From contig QEOQ01000670.1 of NCBI GenBank assembly GCA_010279815.1, positions 597,382 through 661,381 of the forward strand: a stretch of 64,000 nt of DNA, read 5' to 3'. Source of the DNA: Brachionus plicatilis (taxonomy: Eukaryota > Rotifera > Eurotatoria > Ploima > Brachionidae). Shown here in pieces: positions 56,511 to 64,000 of this stretch. A program made the position numbers and the translations under genes. The notes under the pieces are model-generated. The model searched no databases, had not been told where the DNA came from, and saw only the letters and a program-made list of their open reading frames with translations. The first letter of the stretch is position 1; every line of letters begins with the position of its first letter.

Positions 56511-59205
56511 ATGAAAACTAGCACCAACGAGCCAATGCTTAACACAGACACTATAGCTGCATCGGCCAAATTATCGGCCAGTGCGGGCATTTACACCAAG
56601 CCAGCTGCCTCTTTAGCAGGGCCTCTAAATGGCTTGGGTGTAGATGCCAACTCCGAAGCTGCTTTGCCGAACACCGCCACTAATTGTCTTAATAATCACA
56701 CTCTCTTTAAATCTGAGACCTCTGGGGAGCAAGATACATTTCTAAATGATAAATTATTACATCAAATAGGTACGAATCTCGTTGATTTATCCGTTTGCTG
56801 GCACAGAATGTCCGAAGCGAAAAGCTCTGATTTAAGTGATGAATTGATAGCCAAAATGGGTCCAGTTCAAGATAATGTTGACGGAACAATTCGCACTGAC
56901 GAACTGACCAAAAAAAGCTACCAGCAAGAATTTTCCTCATTAATCATCAAAAAAACTTATGAGCGCACTGGGTTTGATGCGTCACAAATTTTAAATTTCA
57001 AAGACCAATCTTTTGGCAAAATCACTGAGCAGCTCCAGTTTATCACAATTCAAAGTCCTAATTTACTTAGCTCTTCAACAAAGTATTTCACAATTTAATT
57101 TTTTAAATAAATTATTTTTTTTCTCATCTAAAGGACTTTGATCGAACAAATTAATGTATTTAACAGATACAATCAATCCAAGTTTAATGACCTGAAGTAT
57201 AAATTAATGAATGTAAGTAGTTTTAAAATTATTTTGTAAATTAAAGTAAAAATTTTATCGACTTTTAAATCTATTGTCTCAAGGTAAACTGATTTCTAAA
57301 GTATTTATAAAAAAAATTAATTTAAAAATATTCTTTTTATAAATTTTTTATGAAATGGAAACATAAGAATTTTTGCCTTTTATGCTTTCAACAAACTTTT
57401 TTCTAATCATTATGTTACCGAATTTCTTATTTAAAGAATAACGGGTGATAAATAAACTTTAGAGAATTTTAAAAAGATCATGACTCTTTTATTTTAAAAG
57501 ATTTTAGACTATGAAGAATGATTTAAATGAAAATTCTAAGTTTATTTTTCAATTATATCATTTTTTCTTATCATATCTATTTATTTTTCATTTAATTAAA
57601 TGACAACGGGTTATTTATAAAATAGCTAGAAAAAATTAAAATTTAATTTTTGACAATTTTTCAAAACTCGATTTATCGGGTTTTTGTGAAATTCAGTACA
57701 AAAGAATAGAACAAAATGATAAAAAATTGAATTGCTTTTTTTATAAGTTCAAAATAGGCTCTGTGGATGGATTTTTATTTTTTTCTCTGTTCTTTTTTAT
57801 TGAATATTCCAAAAATTTTGTAGGTAAAATCGAGGCAAATTTTTAACTTTTTTAATTTCCTCAATATTTTGCCTGAAAAAGTAAATATTTTAAACCAAAA
57901 AAAAATTTTTGTCAAATTAAAAAATTGTCACATTGTTTTATTTTAATTTTACACATTGCATTGTCATTTTTCGAAAACTTAAACTTGTTTTTTTTTATTT
58001 TACACTTTCCCATTGCTTTTTCAGAAATAATTAAATCATAAATTAAAATAAATTAAATACAAAATTTTAAAATATATTCGTTAAATAAAAAAGTTTGAAA
58101 AGAAGAATAAGAGCAGCATAAGTCAACATTTCTTAATCAGAAATGAAAGGAACTTATCTTTTTTTGAATTGATTGTCTGTATTGTAAGAGTCAAGAAAAA
58201 CTACCAAAAATTTATTATTAAATTATAAAAATTTTCCTTCAAAATTAAATAAAAAATTTTAAATTCTTTTATAAAAAAATATAAAAATTTACCATTTTAA
58301 AAGAACTTGTAAAAATTTATAGTTCTATATCCTAGTCAGTTTTCAATTTTTGAAAAATCTAATTTAAATTTTTTGGTAACAGGCCGAGACAAGTTTGAAA
58401 AAACGAATTTAAACCTTGTTCGTCCGAATGAAAGAAATTTAATTATTTAACTAAAAAGGATGAAACGGATATAGAAATAATTGGTTATGTGAAAATTCAT
58501 TGGAATCTAAAAAAACCGATTAAATTAAGTGATAAAAGCATTGAAATGGGTGAATTGAACGAAAAAGATGATTCCTACTCAAGCTTTAAAGCAACGTCAG
58601 TTCGAGACCTAAAAAAAAAGAGGGAACAAATTAGCCTGGATGATACATTTTCAAAAACATCTACAAAAATGTCTGAAAATTTTTTCCGAAATCAAACTGT
58701 TAGAGTTAAATCTCTAACAAAATCGTCAAATAGAGGTTCTATATTACAAGACGATTTACTGGAGGAAAAAAAATCAGCCAAGGATGAAATGTTTTTGCCA
58801 AGCTATGGAAGTGCATCGAACATTTGTGTCGATAACAAGACAACATGCTACAAAGCCATTAAAATTTTGTTGGAAAAATTTCATATACTAAACTCACCTG
58901 AGGATTACTCTCTGTACAAAGTTTACCAATCAGGCGAGATTAGAGAGCTAAACAGTGGTGATTTTCCACTAATGCAAAGACTTTACATGGGACCTTTCAA
59001 TGAGGACAAAATTTTCATCATGGAAAAGGGACATGTGGTAGACATGGATCCAGATGTAATGAATTTGGTCACATTGCCAAAAGCTTTACTTAAGGCTTTA
59101 ATTGAGAGCTCGAAAAAGGAAGAATCAAAAGAGATAAGCGAGTTCAAGCAAAAATACAAAATTTACCGAGATATTCTCAATCATAGATTGAAATCTCTTA
59201 AATAA
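56511..59205 (+). CDS. Ras-association domain family protein (RASSF2/4/6-like)
   Basis: Three exons: 56511-57082, 57134-57212, 58435-59205; phases agree, 473 residues. The RA domain lies at about 350-425 (TTCYKAIKILLEKFHI, SPEDYSLYKVYQSGE, FPLMQRLYMGPFNEDKIF, IMEKG) and a C-terminal SARAH helix follows (KEISEFKQKYKIYRDILNHR), which would bind MST/Hippo kinases. The segment joined across exons 2-3 (NRYNQSKFNDLKYKLMN then YVKIHWNLKKPIKL) matches the RASSF2 region around 'LLLHLKTYN...ISWGLRRPIRL', confirming those exons. Exon 1 adds about 190 residues not seen in vertebrate RASSF2/4/6; its link rests on a 51-bp intron in correct phase. Frame upstream of 58435 is closed by a stop, so exon 3 cannot start the gene. 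Confidence 0.87.
57213..58434. other. Intron 2 of RASSF
   Basis: 1.2 kb, AT-rich, with no element recognised. Confidence 0.65.
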
Positions 59206-59404
59206 TTTTTTTCTTTTATTTTATTTATCAATTGGCTCGATATTTTAGTTTAATCGTAATAAATATTTTATCAGAACTTTTTTTCAATCATGATTCAATC
59301 GAATGATATTTGCCTGCAATAATAAATTAACCTTTTATATTCATATCTTTTTATAAAAGATTTCTATAGCTAAAACTTTTCTAATTAATTAAATCAGCAT
59401 CGAA

Positions 59405-59893
59405 ATGAATAATTTATCTTTTGTCTTATTATTTGTTTTGATAGGCTTATGCTTGTCTGAGACCAATCCTTTTTTAAGTTTGAGAGACGCTTTGGAATTC
59501 ACGGAAAAAAAGGCGCCGTCCAAGCGATTTTTTTATAATGGAAAAGAACAGCGAAGAGAAGCTAGAGAGAACTATGAAGAAAAATGTGAAAGAAATTTCA
59601 TAAGTGCTGCACTGAACAAACCGCGGTGGTGTCCTGAACTGGAAGAATGGCCTGCATGGAATTATGAGGCTAGAAACGATGGTTACAAATCCAAAATGAA
59701 AATGCTTAGTCCTGGCTCTCATCATAACCAATATTATAGACCTGGTTATAATGACGATCATCATTTTTTTAATCATCATAGCAACAGTAAAAACAATTTT
59801 GACATTAATAAATATCCTTTTAACCAAAATGGAAATATTAACTTTAACAATCAGTTCAAACCAAATCAACCAAATTATCCAACTGGAAATTAA
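59405..59893 (+). CDS. Small secreted Cys-pair protein 1 (Gla-like core)
   Basis: 162 residues, single exon. Signal peptide (FVLLFVLIGLCLS), propeptide-like FLSLRDALEF, dibasic site KR (40-41), then FFYNGKEQRREARENYEEKC and a second Cys 15 residues later (C61, C76) in KPRWCPELEEWPAW; the tail is His/Asn-rich. The core contains E55-x-x-x-E59-x-C61, the ExxxExC pattern of vitamin-K-dependent Gla domains, and F23/A29 have the F-x5-A spacing of gamma-carboxylation recognition propeptides. These are motif resemblances, not proof. Two relatives lie at 60413 and 60897. The family is not otherwise recognised; a neuropeptide or matrix role is possible. Confidence 0.75.
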   Translation: MNNLSFVLLFVLIGLCLSETNPFLSLRDALEFTEKKAPSKRFFYNGKEQRREARENYEEKCERNFISAALNKPRWCPELEEWPAWNYEARNDGYKSKMKMLSPGSHHNQYYRPGYNDDHHFFNHHSNSKNNFDINKYPFNQNGNINFNNQFKPNQPNYPTGN

Positions 59894-60412
59894 TAAATTT
59901 TTTAAATAAAAATAATTAAAAAATGAACAAACTAAATTTTTAAAATTTTTTCATTAAATAAAATTATAAAATTAAATAATTTTCTTTTAATTCAATTTAA
60001 AATATATTGATTTTACTTGAATTTTTAATTAAAGTAAAAAAACTTTTTTTTACCAAAGGCTAAGGATAACAATTTAAAATTCTTCTGGTTTAAATTAATG
60101 AATTAAACTATCACTTTTATTATACATGAATTTTCTTTTAGAATTATCTAATTTTAAATACCATGTTTTTTAAATGCGGAATACTGAAAAGATAATTTTT
60201 TATTGACTGAAAAAATAGATTTTTTTTTTAAAATAAAATTCAAATTTTTTTAAAAATTTTATTTAAACCAAAACTAAATAATTAAAAATCATTTAAAAAA
60301 AAATTTATTCAATTCAAAATCATATTGTTTATTCACCATTTTCGTAAGCTCTAAACTCTTTCCTTTAAAAAAAAAAACATTAAAAAATTTTCTAAAGCTA
60401 ACATTCTTTTTT
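59894..60412. other. AT-rich spacer
   Basis: Between converging genes 1 and 2 of the secreted family. The minus-strand ORF at 60289-60477 is a frame shadow plus AT-rich tail. Confidence 0.55.
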
Positions 60413-60694
60413 TTACCATCTTTTGATATCCGGACAAAATCTTTGAGTCGGGATAATACTCTCACACTTTTCTTCATAAACCTCGCGAGTCTCTCTCTTT
60501 ATTTCTTCATTTTTGGTGCTAAATGGATGAAAAAAACTGCGCTTGAAAAATTCCGAAGCTTCTTTTTTCTCCATAAGCTCATCTTCCAATTCTCGTTTGA
60601 ATTGATCTTCGGCTAGAGCGTCAAGAACCAAATTAGATCGCACCAAAGTCACGAGCGCCAAAACAAAAACAGTAGCAGCTATGATTTTTTTCAT
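60413..60694 (-). CDS. Small secreted Cys-pair protein 2 (Gla-like core)
   Basis: 93 residues, single exon, opposite strand to its relatives. Signal peptide (AATVFVLALVTLVRS), an acidic propeptide-like region, then KR (51-52), SFFHPF, and REVYEEKCES with ExxxExC (E71, E75, C77), followed by a second Cys 10 residues later in RFCPDIKRW, where the protein ends. It is the most diverged of the three and lacks the C-terminal extension. AREVYE-type sequence recalls the EAREVFE helix of Gla domains. Confidence 0.7.
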   Translation of the reverse strand: MKKIIAATVFVLALVTLVRSNLVLDALAEDQFKRELEDELMEKKEASEFFKRSFFHPFSTKNEEIKRETREVYEEKCESIIPTQRFCPDIKRW

Positions 60695-60896
60695 TTTTTA
60701 AATCTTCAAACTAAGAAATAACTCAGATCAATTTATGTTCTAAGATATTCGATTAGAATAATCAGTTAATTTATTTTTTATAAATGGTTTTGGAATTGCG
60801 TTTGATTTTAGGATGATTATGCAAACTCAATAAGCTATCCGAGTTTAAAAACTTAGACTTAAATTCAATAGATTAACACAAAGAAAAAATCTAAAA

Positions 60897-61220
60897 ATGC
60901 ATCTGAGCTTGGTTTTTGTGGTTCTAATTGGCATATCAGTAAGCAACGCTTACCCAGAAGCCGACTTTGCCCAACGAGATGAAGCAATGGAGTTTCTGAA
61001 CGAAAAACGAGAATTGGACACAGTTAAAAGATTTTTTTATTCTGGAAAAGAACAGCGAAGAGAAGCTAGAGAGAACTATGAAGAAAAATGTGAAGGCAAT
61101 TTACTTAGGAAAACATTGAAAAAGCCTCGCTGGTGCCCCGAATTGGATACTTGGCCAGAGTGGAGAGCTGCTGAAGGACTATCAAATTCTCAAAATTTAA
61201 AGAAAAAATTATCTGGTTAA
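60897..61220 (+). CDS. Small secreted Cys-pair protein 3 (Gla-like core)
   Basis: 107 residues, single exon. Signal peptide (LVFVVLIGISVSNA), then DFAQRDEAMEF (F24, A30: the same F-x5-A spacing), KR (44-45), FFYSGKEQRREARENYEEKC, second Cys 15 residues after the first (C65, C80) in KPRWCPELDTWPEW, and a short Lys-rich tail. The DNA of the core, 61044-61094, is identical over 51 nt to 59540-59590 in the first gene, although flanking coding sequence has diverged, pointing to gene conversion or recent exchange. Confidence 0.75.
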   Translation: MHLSLVFVVLIGISVSNAYPEADFAQRDEAMEFLNEKRELDTVKRFFYSGKEQRREARENYEEKCEGNLLRKTLKKPRWCPELDTWPEWRAAEGLSNSQNLKKKLSG

Positions 61221-61289
61221 TTTTAAATTTTTTTTTATTAAAAATAAAGAGTGAATTTTAGTTTTATTTGAATAAAATTTTTTAACAAA

Positions 61290-62292
61290 TTAATTTTTAT
61301 AATTAATTAAATTTTGAGGGTTTAAAATTTGTGAATTGTTGACCACCGTTCGATAAGGAGGTGGTAGATCGGCTGAATATGCTGAATTGGTTCGATTAAT
61401 ATGACTGTAAAATGGCACATTGCTTACCAAACGGACTGTTCGTCTTTGTCTTCTTTTAACGCACATTATTATTACACAAATTATCAGGAAAAAAAAGCTG
61501 GATGAAAACGAAAATACCAACCCTGGAAAATTGGCAAAAATTAATCATAAATTTTTCATATTTTTTTAAATTCTTACAGTAATATTGGTTATAAAACAAA
61601 TAACAACATTGGTCTTGATTAAATCCACAACAATAACTGTCATAGTAAGCTTTGGAGAATAAAATTATTAGACTTAAATTTTCTTAAAGATCAAAATCTT
61701 ATTTATATCATCTTTCAAATAAAATCTCATAATAAAATTTAAATTTTTATTTTAATATCAAAAATAAGGATTCAAAATTTGATGTCTTTAAAAAAATTAA
61801 CTTAAACACAGCGATGATAAATATGAATCATTTTCGAAATTCACTTTTTAAATGTTTTTAAAAGTATAAATGCTTTAAAAAAAAAGTTGAAAGGCGTTAG
61901 TGAATAATCCTCGATTTTGTCTACGTCAATACAGCGAATAGTTTTTAAAATGAATTTTGATAACATTTTTTTTATGTTAGATTAAGGATTATTTTGAAAA
62001 TTTCTGGCTAATTTTATTGAGATAACATTTTAAAATCCGGTTCTTGATCATCATAAATTTTAAACTAAACGCTAATTTAATAAACAGCAAGCAATCTTCA
62101 AAAGGATTTTTAAATAACTAAGTTTTGTTTCTTCTTTTTAAAAGATGTCCAAACATATATTTTTTTTTAAATCTCTATTAGTGATAGAATTTTGATCAGC
62201 TTACCATTGCATATAGTTTCTCCGCATTTTCCGGCACTACAAACCTTACTTAAAACTCCAATAATTGCAGCAACAAAAAAAGCTTTATTCAT
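61290..62292 (-). CDS. Shisa-like single-pass membrane protein A
   Basis: Three exons: 62292-62205, 61649-61578, 61522-61290; phases agree, 130 residues. Signal peptide (FFVAAIIGVLS), short Cys-rich ectodomain (KCGETIC, YCCGFNQDQCCYLF), one transmembrane helix (FFFLIICVIIMC), a stop-transfer KRRQRR and a cytosolic tail with the WW-ligand motif PPPY. This plan (CC...CC ectodomain, one TM, PPxY) is that of the Shisa/CYYR1/WBP1/VOPP1 superfamily, adaptors that recruit NEDD4-type ligases or modulate receptors. The exact subfamily is unclear. Tandem with a paralog at 62480 that has the same exon structure. Confidence 0.78.
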
Positions 62293-62479
62293 TTTTACAA
62301 AAATTAAAATTATTTTTATTAAAAAATTTTCAATTTAAATAGAAATCTCGTGATTATTTATGTAATTAGATAACAAGAGCTTTAAAAACGTAAATATCAA
62401 TCTCATGCTTTTAAGTTTATTAAAATTATCTTCGAAAATTTAGAAATTATTTTCTTCTTTCTGTCAATACACAAGATTT

Positions 62480-62974
62480 TTAATTGTAATTTGGATTTGC
62501 ATAACTTTGTCCCACTGCTTGATTATAGCTGGGTGGAATCTGTAAAATTGTTGGGTTAAAATTTATTCTTGGTGTTGAAATTTGGTTAATGTTGGGTCTT
62601 AGCAAGATAATTCGTCTTCTTCGTCTTGCTCGTAAACATCCAATAATGATACAAACTAATAGAAATAAAAATGCCACAGCTGCAGTACCACTATCTAAAT
62701 TTTTTTTTCTTTAATATAAAATAATTTATTTTTAAAAAAATTACATATATAAACTCTCGGATTTATGAAACAACATTCAGAATATTTATAACCGCAACAA
62801 TATATATCCAATGTATCTTTAAAAATTAATTTAATTTTTATTTAAATTTTGGTTAAAATTAGTTGAAAAAAAAGGCATACTGCTGTAGCAAATATTTTGT
62901 CCGCATATTTTGGTCTCCATTAGTACGGGACTCATTAATTGAATTAAAAATAGCACAGCTAAGAGTAGAATCAT
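62480..62974 (-). CDS. Shisa-like single-pass membrane protein B
   Basis: Three exons: 62974-62881, 62816-62745, 62694-62480, 126 residues. Signal peptide (ILLLAVLFLIQLMS), ectodomain with KICGQNIC and YCCGYKYSECCFI, one helix (VAFLFLLVCIIIGCL), RARRRRR stop-transfer and a tail with PPSY. The middle exon is exactly 72 bp, as in paralog A, with the same intron phases (1 and 1). Overall similarity to A is confined to the Cys pattern, the helix position and the PPxY, so the duplication is old. Same family uncertainty as A. Confidence 0.78.
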
Positions 62975-63151
62975 TTTATGAAAGGTGTCTTATTTAAAAA
63001 AATTCAACTCTCTTAAATGTTTTAATAATTTTCAATTTAAACAAGATAAATATTTATTTATCATTTGATTCTATTTTAAGAACTTTATCAAAAAATAATA
63101 AAAAAAAATTTTATTTTAAAAATTTATTAGATGAAATAGAAACAATCTATT

Positions 63152-64000
63152 TCATCTATCAACAGTTAGTTTTTTTTTGCCATTATTAGTCGCTTTATTT
63201 GAAAAAATGGTGCCGTGACTGTTATTATTCCATTGAGGTGGATGTGGATTTTTAATCGGATTCAACTGATTACTTCTAGTACTTAAGTTGGCTTTTTCAT
63301 TTGACTCCTCATTTTTTGCTTTTGAATGTGCTGATAAAAGACTCCTCTCTTTCACATATCTTTCGTACATATTCAAAGCCAATTTTGGATTTTCATTTTT
63401 GAACTCGGTCCATTGTGGTGAGCTGGTTAAATCAATATTTTCCTTTTGAATAAAATTCAAGCATTTCTTTTTCAATCGTTCATGATTGAGCTCAAATGCT
63501 TCAATCAAAATAGGAATGCAGGTAAGTCTATTTAGCTGTCCTTCCATAAAAACAAGACACGAGGTTCGCAAGCCATTCAGTTCCAAGACATCAGCTGCCT
63601 TCATAATACTCTGTACATTTTTTTCATTAATGCTCTCGGTTTCTCCTGAGTAAATAAAATTAATAATAAATGGCATTATGTTCGGATCAACTTCTTTTAG
63701 TTCAATTACGTTTGAGCTATTTTCCGAGTGGGTTTTGGCATTGTGGTTGTTGAAGACTGTAGATTCATCTAGCTTACTGAATTTGTCTTTTCGGATTCTG
63801 CTTTTGTCAGTCTTTGTTTGGACTGGTGGCAGTGGAAGAGGCAGAGGAGTTGGTGACATGGTAGAGACCAAGTCGACTAAATTTTTTAGAACTGGAGACC
63901 GAGCGGATATGATGCACCGGTGAGCTGGATACCTTATCTCATTTACATTGAGAAAGCAGTCAGCATAATTTTGATTTTTAAGCAAGTTTTTCATATCACG
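63152..64000 (-). CDS. BTB/POZ-domain protein, 5' end beyond the window
   Basis: At least 280 residues on the minus strand; the frame is open to the edge (codons before the first visible Met at 63994), so the N terminus is probably missing. BTB domain: NQNYADCFLNVNEIRYPAHR, CIISARSPVLKNL, then after an unusually long Pro/Ser/Lys insert (about residues 45-95) VDPNIMPFIINFIYSGE and ADVLELNGLRTSCLVFM. A BACK-like helical segment follows (LIEAFELNHERLKKKCLNFI) and a disordered Asn/Lys-rich tail. Such proteins are often Cullin-3 adaptors of the SPOP type; a MATH domain could lie upstream. The substrate is unknown. Confidence 0.82.
   Translation of the reverse strand, partial: RDMKNLLKNQNYADCFLNVNEIRYPAHRCIISARSPVLKNLVDLVSTMSPTPLPLPLPPVQTKTDKSRIRKDKFSKLDESTVFNNHNAKTHSENSSNVIELKEVDPNIMPFIINFIYSGETESINEKNVQSIMKAADVLELNGLRTSCLVFMEGQLNRLTCIPILIEAFELNHERLKKKCLNFIQKENIDLTSSPQWTEFKNENPKLALNMYERYVKERSLLSAHSKAKNEESNEKANLSTRSNQLNPIKNPHPPQWNNNSHGTIFSNKATNNGKKKLTVDR

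Noticed and set aside
58489..59205. RASSF starting at 58489
   Set aside because: That codon is GTG; coding sequence clearly extends upstream to the acceptor at 58435 and joins earlier exons with family similarity.
1..64000. CRISPR arrays, bacterial operons, riboswitches
   Set aside because: The sequence is eukaryotic nuclear DNA; repeats seen are MITEs, foldbacks and microsatellites, with no spaced direct-repeat array.

Overview
The window is nuclear DNA from a very AT-rich animal. Evidence: genes split by short GT-AG introns (often 50-70 bp), two eukaryotic tRNA-Pro(TGG) genes, mitochondrial and secretory-pathway proteins of animal type (UCP4, TIMM44, COPE, GAK, prominin, RASSF, ERICH3), a LINE and several TIR/foldback DNA elements. 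Base composition, intron style and gene set fit a small lophotrochozoan such as a monogonont rotifer, but this is inference; no species-diagnostic marker is present. Genes use the standard code.

Layout. 1-2.6 kb: AT-rich, with a GC-rich promoter-like patch that may start a minus-strand gene leaving the left edge. 2.6-3.8: diphosphomevalonate decarboxylase (-). 4.8-12.2: a rearranged block: tRNA-Pro and an unknown membrane protein gene (+), a decayed MULE transposase, a piggyBac-like short element, then inverted copies of the tRNA and of the first codons of both flanking genes, then a WD40 protein (+). 13.0-14.8: UCP4 and a C12orf57/protein C10 homolog (-). 15-20.4: prominin (-, 9 exons, a MITE in one intron) with decayed prominin-like fragments downstream. 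21.9-23.5: TIMM44 (-). 24.9-27.0: a small complex I-like subunit (-), a small unknown ORF (+) and a low-molecular-weight, fungal/bacterial-type thioredoxin reductase (+). 28-29.3: foldback elements. 29.6-36.3: GAK/auxilin kinase (-, 5 exons). 38.3-41.2: SAM-domain Ser/Asn/Tyr-rich protein (+). 43.5-45.0: 5'-truncated LINE (+). 45.2-47.0: pyroglutamyl-peptidase I and COPE (-). 47.5-52.0: ERICH3 (+). 53.9-56.1: atypical SLC1 transporter (+). 56.5-59.2: RASSF (+). 59.4-61.2: three small secreted Cys-paired proteins. 61.3-63.0: two tandem Shisa-like single-pass membrane proteins (-). 63.2-64.0: BTB protein, cut by the right edge (-).

Most genes are unlinked housekeeping genes, several in close same-strand or divergent pairs. 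The most distinctive parts are (i) the secreted family at 59.4-61.2 kb, which carries a Gla-domain-like ExxxExC core behind a propeptide resembling a gamma-carboxylation recognition site, (ii) the inverted duplication that welds truncated 5' ends of two genes to a second tRNA-Pro, (iii) the fungal/bacterial-type thioredoxin reductase in an animal, and (iv) the SLC1 protein that lacks key sodium-site residues. Exon joins were worked out by hand from splice motifs, reading phase and family similarity, with no transcript data.
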